Source of the DNA: Microvirga terricola
Lineage (GTDB): Bacteria; Pseudomonadota; Alphaproteobacteria; Rhizobiales; Beijerinckiaceae
Reading direction: 5' to 3'
Length of the DNA stretch: 64,000 bases
Assembly (NCBI RefSeq): GCF_011777495.1
Contig: NZ_JAATJS010000003.1
Coordinates: 496,001 to 560,000, forward strand
The stretch's first letter is position 1. Each line of letters begins with the position of its first letter. A program made the translations under genes and the position numbers. A model generated the notes under the pieces. That model was not told the origin of the DNA and did not search any database. It worked only from the letters and a program-made list of their open reading frames with translations. This document shows positions 8,925 through 17,101 of this stretch, piece by piece.

Positions 8925-10235
8925 TTAAGCCGGGTTCTCGAGGCTGAAAACGCCCGTCGTCTCGTCATAGGCGAGAAGCTCGGCGTAGCGCGCCCAGGCG
9001 ACCGCCGTCCGCAATGTCTGCTCTGCGTATGCTTCGGACATGGTGTCCTCCAACTCATCGAGAAAACGTCGCGCGGGCGCGCGATGCGTCACGCGCTCGT
9101 CGAGGATGCGTTTGATATGCGCGACGAGCGGCACGTAAGACAGCAAGTGCTGCGCGAACAATCGCTTGCGCTCCTCCAAGTCGGCAGTGGCGAATTGGCG
9201 TCCTGCCGATGTGAGCATCACGTCGCCGCCCTCGACCTCCGCGAAACGGAGGAGCTGTAGCGTTTCGGTGATGGGGAACAGGTCGTCGATTTCGAGATGA
9301 AGTTCGCTTGCCAGTTCCGGCATGTCGGCCTTGCCGTCGTAGGGCGGCGCGTCGACCATTTCGACGAGGCCCGCGAGCCGGTTAGTCGAGACGCTCGGCA
9401 GGACCATGTTGATGCCCATGCCGGGAAAAACGCCTTCGCGCGGCGGGGCAGGTTTCTTCAGCGTCAGGCGCGCATAGATGTCTTCCACGATGTCGCGGAA
9501 AGCGGGGTCTTGCCGGTCGCGCGGCTGGGGCAGATCGACCTTGATCTCGGCGACGATGTGACCCGGGTTCGCGTCGAAGACGAGAATGCGGTCGCACATC
9601 AGCACGGCCTCTTCGATGTTGTGCGTGACCATCAGGATCGATTGAATCGGCATCCGGCCTTCGAACCAGATGTCGAGTAGGTCGGTTCGCAAGGTTTCGG
9701 CGGTGAGCACGTCGAGCGCAGAGAATGGCTCGTCCATCAAAAGCACCTTAGGATGCACCACAAGCGCCCGCGCCAGGCCCACGCGCTGGCGCATGCCGCC
9801 TGACAGTTCTTTCGGATAGGCTGTCTCGAATCCGTCGAGTCCGATCAGGTCGATGGCGGCGAGCGCGCGGGAGCGGCGCTCCTCCACCGGCGTGCCGATG
9901 GCTTCAAGCCCGATCTCGACGTTTTCGAGCACCGACAGCCATGGAAAGAGCGCGAAGGATTGAAACACCATCGCCACTTCGCTTGCCGGACCGGAGACAG
10001 ACTTGCCGTCGATCTCGACATCGCCGCCGCTCGGCGGCATGAGCCCGGCAATGATGCGCAACAGGGTCGATTTGCCGGAGCCTGATCGCCCCAGAAGCGC
10101 AACGATCTCGTTGTCCTTCAACGTCAGGTTCACGTCGTCGAGCACCAAAAGGTCGCTCACGGCTCCCTTGTGATAGAGATGCCGCAAGCGCTCGACCCGG
10201 ACGAGAGGATGATCGGAGACGACGGGAGCATCCAT
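8925..10235 (-). CDS. ABC transporter ATPase of nitrate/sulfonate/bicarbonate type with AAA-associated C-terminal domain
   Basis: A 436-residue ATPase. Residues about 10-250 are a NitT/TauT-class nucleotide-binding domain: Walker A GRSGSGKST, Q-loop VFQSFALFPWLSV, signature LSGGMRQR, Walker B VLLMDEPFSALD and switch His in MVTHNIEEA. Residues about 300-436 are an extra soluble domain of the kind called AAA-associated C-terminal (PF09821 type), unusual for importer ATPases. The ATG at 10235 was chosen because the homology begins there; the frame stays open upstream through the permease gene but is not conserved-looking. The permease gene ends 11 bases upstream, and no binding-protein gene is adjacent. 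Confidence 0.88.
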   Translation of the reverse strand: MDAPVVSDHPLVRVERLRHLYHKGAVSDLLVLDDVNLTLKDNEIVALLGRSGSGKSTLLRIIAGLMPPSGGDVEIDGKSVSGPASEVAMVFQSFALFPWLSVLENVEIGLEAIGTPVEERRSRALAAIDLIGLDGFETAYPKELSGGMRQRVGLARALVVHPKVLLMDEPFSALDVLTAETLRTDLLDIWFEGRMPIQSILMVTHNIEEAVLMCDRILVFDANPGHIVAEIKVDLPQPRDRQDPAFRDIVEDIYARLTLKKPAPPREGVFPGMGINMVLPSVSTNRLAGLVEMVDAPPYDGKADMPELASELHLEIDDLFPITETLQLLRFAEVEGGDVMLTSAGRQFATADLEERKRLFAQHLLSYVPLVAHIKRILDERVTHRAPARRFLDELEDTMSEAYAEQTLRTAVAWARYAELLAYDETTGVFSLENPA

Positions 10236-10246
10236 GGCGCGGTCCT

Positions 10247-12007
10247 TCAGTTGAGACGCATCCGCTGCTCGGCGAAGCGATAGAGCGGACGCCACAGCAA
10301 CTGGTTCAGTGCAACGACGAACATCGACATCACGGCAACTCCCAAAACGACGCGCGGGAAATCGCCCGCATCGGTCGCATCGGCGATATAGGCGCCGAGC
10401 CCCGCCGCGTGCAGTTTCACGTCGCCCCAGCTCGCCACTTCCGCCACGATGCTGGCGTTCCACGATCCGCCGGATGCGGTGAGCGCGCCGGTAACGAAAT
10501 AGGGAAAGATCCCCGGCAGCATGACTCTGCGCCACCAATTCCAGTGCCGCACACGGAAGATCGTGGAGACTTCCCGCAGGTCAGTCGGAAAAGCGCTCGC
10601 GCCCGCGATGACGTTGAAGAGGATGTACCATTGGGTGCCGAGGATCATCAGGGGCGAGAGCCAGATGTTCGGATTGAGCTTGAACGTGACGATGAGCACG
10701 ACCACGAAGGGAAACAGCACGTTGGCGGGAAAAGCAGCGAGAAACTGCGCTACGGGTTGCACCCGCTGCGCGACCGCCGGGCGAGGGCCGATCCAGACGC
10801 CGATCGGCACCCAGATCAGGCTTGCGAGCGCGATCAGAATGATGACACGCGAAAGCGTCAGGCCACCGGCCGTCACGGCCTGACGCAGATCGTCGAAAGA
10901 CAGCGTGGCGCTGACATAATCGATGATCAGCCACAGCATATAGCCGGTCGCCGCGAGGACGAGCGCGATCCAAAGGATGTCGATGGTCCGTTCCGTCTCG
11001 GGGGAGGGCTTCAACAGGCGGCTGCTCTGTTCGGGCATTTTGATCCGGTCGATCCATTCGCTCACGATCTCGAACAGCCACGACACGGGGAGCGCCAGGC
11101 GACGGATGAGGTGCGTTCGGCGCACGAGGTCATAAACCCATGAGCGCGGTCGCTGCTGTGCGGCGGTCTGCTCGGCGCGGAACTTGTCGGCCCATGCCAC
11201 GATGGGGCGGAAGACGAGCTGATCGTAGAGCAGGATGACGACGCCGATGGCGAAGACGGCGAGCGCGATGGCCTTGAGATCCTTGTGCTCGATGGCGAGT
11301 GCAAGCCACGCGCCGATGCCCGGCAGCAGGATCTTGGTATCGCCGACCGAAATAGCCTCCGATGCGACGACGAAGAACCAACTGCCCGACATGGACATCA
11401 TGGCGTTCCACACCAGTCCCGGCGTGGCGAATGGTGCTTCGAGCCGCCAGAAGCGCAGCCAGGGCGAAAGGCGGAAATGGCGCGCAACCTCATCGAGATC
11501 GCGCGGCACCGTGCGCAGCGATTGGTAGAACGAGAAGGCCATGTTCCAGGCCTGCGCCGTGAAGATGGCGAAGATCGCCGCCAGCTCCGCCCCCATCTGA
11601 CTGCCGGGAAAGAGGCCGAGGAAGAAGACCACCGTGAAGGTGAGAAAGCCGAGGACCGGGACCGATTGCAGAATGTCGAGGGCAGGGATGATGACCAGCT
11701 CGGCCCGGCGACTCTTGGCGGCAAGCGTGGCGACCATGAAGGTGAAAACGAGCGACGCGCCCATGGCGGCAAACATCCGCAGGGTCGTGCGCAGCGCGTA
11801 TTCCGGTAACAGGGACGGATCGAGCGAGACGGGCGTGATGTCGAGCTGCATCAGCGGCGCCCGCATTTCCCGCGCGCCATGAATCACCGCCACGCCGACA
11901 CCGACGACGATGGCAAGCGCCACCAGATCGTAAAGGTTGGGTCTGAGATCGATGCGGCCGAAGCCGAGGGGACGGCGGGCTGCATCGAGGATCGGGCGGG
12001 TGATCAT
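10247..12007 (-). CDS. duplicated (fused) ABC transporter permease, anion type (COG4986-like)
   Basis: A 586-residue membrane protein containing two complete permease domains in tandem. Each has an EAA-type loop: first half EVARHFRLSPWLRFWRLEAP, second half EVSTIFRVRHWNWWRRVMLP, the latter followed by PYFVTGALTASGGSW. About 10-12 transmembrane helices are visible, split by a hydrophilic segment near residues 290-350. One chain can therefore form the whole membrane channel with a homodimer of the downstream ATPase. This matches the duplicated anion-transport permease family COG4986. Substrate is unknown, and the ATPase gene starts 11 bases after this stop. Confidence 0.88.
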   Translation of the reverse strand: MITRPILDAARRPLGFGRIDLRPNLYDLVALAIVVGVGVAVIHGAREMRAPLMQLDITPVSLDPSLLPEYALRTTLRMFAAMGASLVFTFMVATLAAKSRRAELVIIPALDILQSVPVLGFLTFTVVFFLGLFPGSQMGAELAAIFAIFTAQAWNMAFSFYQSLRTVPRDLDEVARHFRLSPWLRFWRLEAPFATPGLVWNAMMSMSGSWFFVVASEAISVGDTKILLPGIGAWLALAIEHKDLKAIALAVFAIGVVILLYDQLVFRPIVAWADKFRAEQTAAQQRPRSWVYDLVRRTHLIRRLALPVSWLFEIVSEWIDRIKMPEQSSRLLKPSPETERTIDILWIALVLAATGYMLWLIIDYVSATLSFDDLRQAVTAGGLTLSRVIILIALASLIWVPIGVWIGPRPAVAQRVQPVAQFLAAFPANVLFPFVVVLIVTFKLNPNIWLSPLMILGTQWYILFNVIAGASAFPTDLREVSTIFRVRHWNWWRRVMLPGIFPYFVTGALTASGGSWNASIVAEVASWGDVKLHAAGLGAYIADATDAGDFPRVVLGVAVMSMFVVALNQLLWRPLYRFAEQRMRLN

Positions 12008-12098
12008 GATTCACCTCGGGGCCACCGTCGTCGACGAGAGCGGGTGAGCCGGCCTCGCAGCGCTTATGCGACCTGAAGTGTTTCTCTCACCCCCGGCG

Positions 12099-12770
12099 TC
12101 AAGGGAGCACGGGCGCATCCTTCGGCCCGTAGGCTGCGAAGAAAACCCGCAGGGCGTTCTCAACGTTCCTCGTGATTTCGTCCTCGGTCGGACTGCCGCC
12201 CGCCGCGAAGAGCAGACGGCTCAGCAGGCTCGATTTGCAGAGGTCGAGGAAATGCTGTGCGGCGACGCTGGTATCCTCGATGGACAACCGCCCCGCCGCC
12301 ACCTGCTTGTCGAAATAGGCGCTCAGCCGAGCGATGCCCTGGCAGGGACCCGCGTCGAAAAAGATCTGGCCGATCCGCGGAAATTTTTCCGCCGCGCCGA
12401 TCACCATGCGCACCGAGGATACATGCGCCGGATTAGCCATCAGCCGGAGATAGCTGAGCCCCAGCCGCGACAGGACGCCGCGCACATCCGGATTGTCGGC
12501 ATCGAGGGTAAAGAGAACTTCCGCGAGGCCCTGCTTCTCCTCCGTCGTCAGGGCCTCGAACAGCTTCTCCTTGCTGTCGAAATAGACATAGAGCGTGCCC
12601 TTGGAGACGCCGGCGGCCTTGGCGATTTCGCCCATGCTGGCCCCATTGAAGCCCTCCGCGAGAAACACCTGTCGCGCACCGTCCAGAATCTGGCGGCGCT
12701 TGGACGTGTCCAGGTTTCCCTCGGGGAGGGAATCTTCTGCTTTCGCAGGGGATTCGTGGATCTCAGACAT
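12099..12770 (-). CDS. TetR family repressor of the adjacent efflux operon
   Basis: A 223-residue one-component regulator. The N-terminal helix-turn-helix (about residues 25-70) reads RRQILDGARQVFLAEGF then GASMGEIAKAAGVSKGTLYVYFDSKEKLFEAL, a textbook TetR DNA-binding domain. The rest is a ligand/dimer domain resembling the AcrR C-terminal type. It is divergent from emrA/emrB-like genes, and two near-identical palindromes lie in the 142 bases between the divergent starts. It most likely represses both directions and is released by an efflux substrate. That role is inferred from layout. Confidence 0.92.
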   Translation of the reverse strand: MSEIHESPAKAEDSLPEGNLDTSKRRQILDGARQVFLAEGFNGASMGEIAKAAGVSKGTLYVYFDSKEKLFEALTTEEKQGLAEVLFTLDADNPDVRGVLSRLGLSYLRLMANPAHVSSVRMVIGAAEKFPRIGQIFFDAGPCQGIARLSAYFDKQVAAGRLSIEDTSVAAQHFLDLCKSSLLSRLLFAAGGSPTEDEITRNVENALRVFFAAYGPKDAPVLP

Positions 12771-12796
12771 GTGCGATTTATCACATCAAACGCTAT

Positions 12797-12815
12797 TGAC
12801 CGAACCGTTCAGTCA
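12797..12815. promoter_or_regulatory. TetR-type operator 1
   Basis: TGACCGAACCGTTCAGTCA is a 19-bp inverted repeat with one mismatch between arms. It overlaps a candidate plus-strand promoter with TTGACC at 12796-12801 and CATATA at 12819-12824, 17 bases apart. It lies 26 bases upstream of the repressor start. Confidence 0.78.
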
Positions 12816-12865
12816 AATCATATAGACGCTGTATTCAGATTCTGCTAGACCCCTGATTGAGTTAT

Positions 12866-12884
12866 TGACCGAACGGTTCGGTCA
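12866..12884. promoter_or_regulatory. TetR-type operator 2
   Basis: TGACCGAACGGTTCGGTCA is a perfect 19-bp palindrome sharing its left arm with operator 1; the centres are 69 bases apart. It lies between the candidate promoter and the EmrA start. A TTG at 12865 that would begin translation inside the palindrome is an unlikely start. Confidence 0.8.
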
Positions 12885-12912
12885 CGACGCGGCGGTCACG
12901 AGGATTTCGGGA

Positions 12913-14127
12913 ATGGCTTACCGGGAAGAATTCGCAAAGGCCGAGGAGCGGGGACCCGCCGTGGAAGGCAAGGTGTCCGACCTGCCGCCGGAAGCCCCTG
13001 CCGCGAAGGTCGAAGCCGAGGCTCCGCAGGCTCCTGCGATGAAGCCGAAGGGCAAGCTCGGCAAGAGGCCGGTGATCATGGCCGTGCTGGCCGCGGCGCT
13101 CGCCTTCGGTGGCTACGAGGGATTTCATTGGTGGACGGTCGGGCGCTTCATGGTGTCGACCGACGACGCCTATGTGCAGGCGGACATCACGATCCTGTCC
13201 GCCAAGGTTTCGGGCTATGTCTCGTCGCTCGCCGTCACCAACAACCAGAGCGTCAAGGTGGGCGACCTGATCGCCAAGATCGATGACGGCGACTACCGTC
13301 TTGCGCTGCAATCGGCCAAGGACAAGCTTGCCACGCAAGCCAGCACCATCACCCGCATCGGCCGCCAGATCGAGGCCGGCAAGGCTTCCGTGGTGCAGGC
13401 GCAGGCGCAGATCGCCGCTGCGCAGGCGGATTCCGAACGTGCCGAGGCGGATTACAGCCGCCAGCTCCAGCTCTCGCAGGCGAATTACGCCAGCAAGGCA
13501 ACCTTCGATGCGGCCAAGGCGGCCCGCGATCGCTCCGACGCGAACGTGAAGAGCGCCGAGGCGGCGCTCACCGCCGCGCAGGCGAATGTCGCCGTGCTCT
13601 CCGCCCAGCAGGTGGAAGCGCAGCGCGTTGCCGCCGAGTTGCAGACCTCGGTCGACAAGGCCCAGCGCGATCTCTCGTTCACGGAAATCCGCGCACCGCT
13701 CGATGGCGTGATCGGCAACAAGGCAGTCGAGGTCGGCACCTATGTGCAGCCCGGCGCGCGCCTTGCCGCGCTGGTTCCGCTCGCCAACGTGCACGTGGAT
13801 GCCAACTTCAAGGAAACGCAGTTGAAGCGCCTCGAGCCGGGCCAGAAGGTGCATATCGAGGTCGATGCCTATCCCAACAAGGATATCGTCGGCACGGTGG
13901 AGAGCGTTTCGCCGGCCGCCGGCGCGGTGTTCAGCCTGCTGCCACCTGAGAACGCGACCGGCAACTTCACCAAGATCGTCCAGCGCGTGCCCGTGCGCGT
14001 CACCGTGAATCCTGACATCGCCCGCCAGGGACTGCTGCGTCCCGGAATGTCGGTGGTCGTGAGCGTTGATACGCGCGGTGACGAGCCCTCCAAGACCGCG
14101 AGCTTGAAGGGGACTCTCAAAGAGTAA
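12913..14127 (+). CDS. emrA: HlyD/EmrA-type periplasmic adaptor of a multidrug efflux pump
   Basis: A 404-residue membrane-fusion protein linking an inner-membrane pump to an outer-membrane channel. One transmembrane helix near residues 45-65 (VIMAVLAAALAFGGYEG) follows a short cytoplasmic tail. The biotinyl-lipoyl half STDDAYVQADITILSAKVSGYV comes next, then a long alpha hairpin of Ala/Gln-rich coiled coil (about 140-250), and the second lipoyl half with IRAPLDGVIGN. The ATG at 12913 follows GAGGA by 8 bases; the upstream in-frame TTG at 12865 falls within the operator. The DHA2 transporter gene follows 5 bases downstream. Confidence 0.92.
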   Translation: MAYREEFAKAEERGPAVEGKVSDLPPEAPAAKVEAEAPQAPAMKPKGKLGKRPVIMAVLAAALAFGGYEGFHWWTVGRFMVSTDDAYVQADITILSAKVSGYVSSLAVTNNQSVKVGDLIAKIDDGDYRLALQSAKDKLATQASTITRIGRQIEAGKASVVQAQAQIAAAQADSERAEADYSRQLQLSQANYASKATFDAAKAARDRSDANVKSAEAALTAAQANVAVLSAQQVEAQRVAAELQTSVDKAQRDLSFTEIRAPLDGVIGNKAVEVGTYVQPGARLAALVPLANVHVDANFKETQLKRLEPGQKVHIEVDAYPNKDIVGTVESVSPAAGAVFSLLPPENATGNFTKIVQRVPVRVTVNPDIARQGLLRPGMSVVVSVDTRGDEPSKTASLKGTLKE

Positions 14128-14132
14128 CCGCC

Positions 14133-15731
14133 ATGGCCGCATCCGCCGCCCTTGCAGGCAAGCCGTCAGGTTCCATGCCCGTCGCGAAGTCCACGTCGCT
14201 CGACCGTCGTCGGACCTTCGCATTCTTCTGCATGGTCTTCGGCATGTTCATGGCGATCCTGGACATCCAGATCGTCTCGGCGTCGCTTGCGGAAATTCAG
14301 GCGGGCCTCTCGGCCTCGTCGGATGAAATCTCCTGGGTACAGACGAGCTACCTGATTGCGGAGGTCATCATGATCCCGCTCTCGGGCACGCTCTCGCGCG
14401 TGCTCTCGACGCGGTGGATGTTCGTCATCGCGTCCGGCGGCTTCACGCTCATGAGCTTCATGTGCGCCACCTCGACCTCCATCGAACAGATGATCCTGTG
14501 GCGCGCGCTGCAGGGCTTCATCGGCGGCGGCATGATCCCGACGGTGTTCGCTTCGGCCTTCACCATCTTCCCGCCGGAGAAGCGGCCCGTGATCTCGCCA
14601 ATCATCGGTCTCGTGGCGACGCTCGCGCCGACGGTGGGTCCGACCATCGGCGGCTATCTCACCGATCTGTTTTCCTGGCATTGGCTGTTTCTGGTCAACA
14701 TCGTGCCCGGAATCTTCGTGACGATCTCGACCTATCTGCTGGTCGATTTCGACGAGCCGAATTTCGATCTGTTCAAGACCTTCGACTGGGCGGGTCTTGG
14801 CTTCATGGCGCTCTTCCTCGGCAGTCTCGAATACGTGCTGGAAGAGGGGCCGATCAACGACTGGTTCCAGGACGATATGGTGCTGGTGCTGACCGTTTTG
14901 TGTGTGGTGGCGGCACTGGCCTTCTTCTATCGCGTCTTCACCGCAAGGCACCCGATCGTGGACCTGCGCGCTTTCGCCGACCGCAACTTCATGGCCGGTT
15001 CCGGATTCAGTTTCATCATGGGTATCGGCCTTTACGGCCTGACCTATCTCTACCCGGTCTATCTCGGACGAGTGCGCGGATATTCATCGCTGCAGATCGG
15101 CGAGACCATGTTCGTGTCGGGCGCGTGCATGTTCCTCACCGCACCCATCGCGGGCATGCTATCGCGCAAACTCGATCCGCGCGTCATGATGGCGATGGGC
15201 TTTACGTCGTTCGCCATCGGCACCTGGATCATGTCCGGGCTGACGAAGGACTGGGACTTTTGGGAACTCTTCCTGCCGCAGATCTTCCGCGGCGTTGGCC
15301 TGATGATCTGCATGGTGCCGATCAACAACATCGCGCTCGGCACTTTGCCGCCGGAGCGCATCAAGAACGCGTCGGGTCTCTACAATCTCACCCGCAATCT
15401 CGGTGGTGCAGTTGGGCTGGCGTTGATCAACACCATGATCAACGACCGTTGGGACCTCCACCTCACACGCCTGCGCGAGAACGTGAGCTGGGACCGCTGG
15501 ACGGCCGTCGAGACCCTGAACAACATGACCACGAAGTTTCAGAGTCTCGGCTCGGACGCGCAAGCGGCGGCGATCAAGACCATGTCGAACATGTTGCGCA
15601 AGCAGGCGCTCGTGATGTCGTTCGCGGACGTGTTCCTGCTGCTGACGGTTCTCTTCCTCGGCCTGCTCCTGGCGCTGCCCTTCATCAAGAAACCCCGCGC
15701 CGCGCCTGCGGGAGGCGGCGGCGGGCACTAA
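14133..15731 (+). CDS. emrB: EmrB/QacA family (DHA2) MFS multidrug transporter
   Basis: A 532-residue inner-membrane H+-coupled drug exporter with about 14 predicted helices. Motifs include GMFMAILDIQIVSASL in helix 1 (DHA2 motif D1), SWVQTSYLIAEVIMIPLSG in helix 2, and RALQGFIGGGMIP in helix 4. The second half contains GLYNLTRNLGGAVGLALI. It is cotranscribed with the EmrA-like adaptor, 5 bases upstream, and partners with it and a TolC-like channel not found in this window. The short C-terminal tail is Pro/Gly-rich. Confidence 0.93.
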   Translation: MAASAALAGKPSGSMPVAKSTSLDRRRTFAFFCMVFGMFMAILDIQIVSASLAEIQAGLSASSDEISWVQTSYLIAEVIMIPLSGTLSRVLSTRWMFVIASGGFTLMSFMCATSTSIEQMILWRALQGFIGGGMIPTVFASAFTIFPPEKRPVISPIIGLVATLAPTVGPTIGGYLTDLFSWHWLFLVNIVPGIFVTISTYLLVDFDEPNFDLFKTFDWAGLGFMALFLGSLEYVLEEGPINDWFQDDMVLVLTVLCVVAALAFFYRVFTARHPIVDLRAFADRNFMAGSGFSFIMGIGLYGLTYLYPVYLGRVRGYSSLQIGETMFVSGACMFLTAPIAGMLSRKLDPRVMMAMGFTSFAIGTWIMSGLTKDWDFWELFLPQIFRGVGLMICMVPINNIALGTLPPERIKNASGLYNLTRNLGGAVGLALINTMINDRWDLHLTRLRENVSWDRWTAVETLNNMTTKFQSLGSDAQAAAIKTMSNMLRKQALVMSFADVFLLLTVLFLGLLLALPFIKKPRAAPAGGGGGH

Positions 15732-15741
15732 TGGCCCGCTG

Positions 15742-16173
15742 CTACCGTTTGCCCGCCGACCGCTTTGCGGCTGAGGACGTGTTCAGGGCCGCGGCGGCGC
15801 GAATGAGCGTCATTAATGCCTTTTCATCGATCTCGTCGCTCTCATGAAGGTCGATGGCGCGTCTGGTGTTGCCTTCAAGGCTGGAGTTGAAGAGGCGCGA
15901 AGGGTCCTCCAACGAGGCGCCCTTGGCAAAGGTCAGCTTCACGACATTCTTATACGTCTCACCGGTGCAGATGATTCCGGCGTGTGACCACACCGGAATC
16001 CCTCTCCACTTCCACTCCTCGACCACTTCGGGATCAGCTTGCTTGATGAGAGCGCGGACCCGGGCGAGCGTCTCGCCCCGCCAATCACCCAACTCCTTGA
16101 TTCTCGCATTGATCAGCTGAGAGGGAGAGTCTCCTCCGGTTCCTTCTGCCGAGCCGCTCTTCGCCTTCTGCAT
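15742..16173 (-). CDS. DUF1801 family protein
   Basis: A 143-residue cytosolic protein of the DUF1801/YdhG-like class. Conserved-looking segments are RVRALIKQADPEVVEEWKWRGIPVWSHAGIICTGETYKNVVKLTF and LFNSSLEGNTRRAIDLHESD. The C-terminus is Ala/Lys-rich. These proteins have a frataxin-like fold; their biochemical role is unsettled. It converges on the efflux operon with 10 bases between stops and appears to be transcribed alone. No operon partner helps to assign a job. Confidence 0.8.
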   Translation of the reverse strand: MQKAKSGSAEGTGGDSPSQLINARIKELGDWRGETLARVRALIKQADPEVVEEWKWRGIPVWSHAGIICTGETYKNVVKLTFAKGASLEDPSRLFNSSLEGNTRRAIDLHESDEIDEKALMTLIRAAAALNTSSAAKRSAGKR

Positions 16174-16218
16174 GGTCGTTGTCGCTCCCCGTCATTTGAG
16201 TATCGTCTAGGCCCAATC

Positions 16219-16896
16219 TTACCACAGGCCCGGGATGAACCGCGACGTGCGGCGGCAATAGGCGTCGTATTCCGCTCCGAACTGCTGCCGCAGCAATCGC
16301 TCCTCAGCGCGGATGCGCGCCAGAAGCGGCACAAGCAAAAGCGCGGTGAGCAGCACGCCGACGCCTGAGCGGAAGGCCAGTGCCCATCCGAGCGAATTGA
16401 TCAAAAGTCCCAGATAGCTCGGATGACGGATGATTCCGTAGATGCCGGTCGTGACTAGCTCATGCCCCGGCTGGATGGCCACAAGCCCGCTGAAACGGCG
16501 ACCGAGCACGAAGACCGGCCAGATCCGCAAAACGCCGCCGAGCGCGAAGAGAACGACGCCGACCCAACGGACGGCTTCTCCATCCAGAACCCAAAAGTCC
16601 TTCTGGTCCGTATAGGCGGGGAGAATGGCGATCAGCAGGCCGAGCACCCCAAACGCCGCGAGCACCCCAAACGCCGCGAGCACCCAGCGATTGGCGCGGT
16701 CCTCACACACGCCGGGGCTGAGATTCCCGCTCGTAAACAGAGCTGCGATGGTCAGCGCGAAGAGAACGACGGTGAGGGCGATGAGGGGAGGGTGCGAGAA
16801 GAAGGCTCCGAGGCCGCCTGCGCCGAGGATGGCAAGCCCGAGATAGGCCAGCGTTCCGACGATGGCCAAAAGGGCCATTCCGGGTGTGAGCTGCAT
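16219..16896 (-). CDS. isoprenylcysteine methyltransferase (ICMT/PEMT)-like integral membrane protein
   Basis: A 225-residue membrane protein with about six hydrophobic helices. The C-terminal SAM-binding signature of the ICMT/phospholipid methyltransferase family is present: GIYGIIRHPSYLGLL, then EERLLRQQFGAEYDAYCRRTSRFIPGLW. ATG at 16896 is preferred over GTG at 16908 because GTGAGG lies 6 bases before it. A short in-frame duplication gives the repeated hexapeptide AAFGVL in one membrane helix. Bacteria lack prenylated CaaX proteins, so the true methyl acceptor is unknown. A second family member lies at 18358-18942, across a hydrolase gene. Confidence 0.85.
   Translation of the reverse strand: MQLTPGMALLAIVGTLAYLGLAILGAGGLGAFFSHPPLIALTVVLFALTIAALFTSGNLSPGVCEDRANRWVLAAFGVLAAFGVLGLLIAILPAYTDQKDFWVLDGEAVRWVGVVLFALGGVLRIWPVFVLGRRFSGLVAIQPGHELVTTGIYGIIRHPSYLGLLINSLGWALAFRSGVGVLLTALLLVPLLARIRAEERLLRQQFGAEYDAYCRRTSRFIPGLW
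16641..16685. repeat. 18-bp in-frame tandem duplication
   Basis: The unit CGAGCACCCCAAACGCCG occurs twice head to tail (16641-16658, 16659-16676), followed by the first 9 bases of a third copy. It lies inside the ICMT-like gene and adds six residues to a membrane helix without breaking the frame. Confidence 0.9.
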
Positions 16897-16940
16897 CGGT
16901 CGCCTCACTCAAGACACATCTGTCGTCCTGATATCGGCCT

Positions 16941-16976
16941 CTCGGCGGAGCGGCTCAAGGGAGACCCTTGGCCGAG
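16941..16976. repeat. nested inverted repeat between divergent genes
   Basis: CTCGGC (16941-16946) pairs with GCCGAG (16971-16976), and inside it CAAGGG-AGA-CCCTTG (16956-16970) forms a 6-bp hairpin. It lies between the divergent ICMT-like gene and the hydrolase operon, so it may be an operator or leader structure; function is unproved. Confidence 0.45.
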
Positions 16977-17101
16977 TTTCCACAGCCGTGGCTTGCCGAT
17001 AAAATTTTTGGTGTCACACTTGCCGGACGGTGCATCATCACCGTTCGACTACTCTGGCGTGTCCTCCAAACAACATTAGAACAATCGCGCCGGAGCCCAT
17101 C

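Noticed and set aside
10236..10538. N-terminal extension of the anion-type ABC ATPase
   Set aside because: The extra 101 codons lie wholly inside the permease gene and do not resemble any ABC domain; the ATPase fold begins at the ATG ending at 10235.
12865..12912. TTG start for the EmrA-like protein at 12865
   Set aside because: It lies inside a perfect operator palindrome and has no ribosome site; ATG at 12913 has GAGGA eight bases upstream.
12913..14127. HlyD-like gene as part of a type I secretion system for the RTX proteins
   Set aside because: It is coupled to a DHA2 drug transporter and a TetR gene and lacks an HlyB-type ABC partner; EmrA is the better reading.
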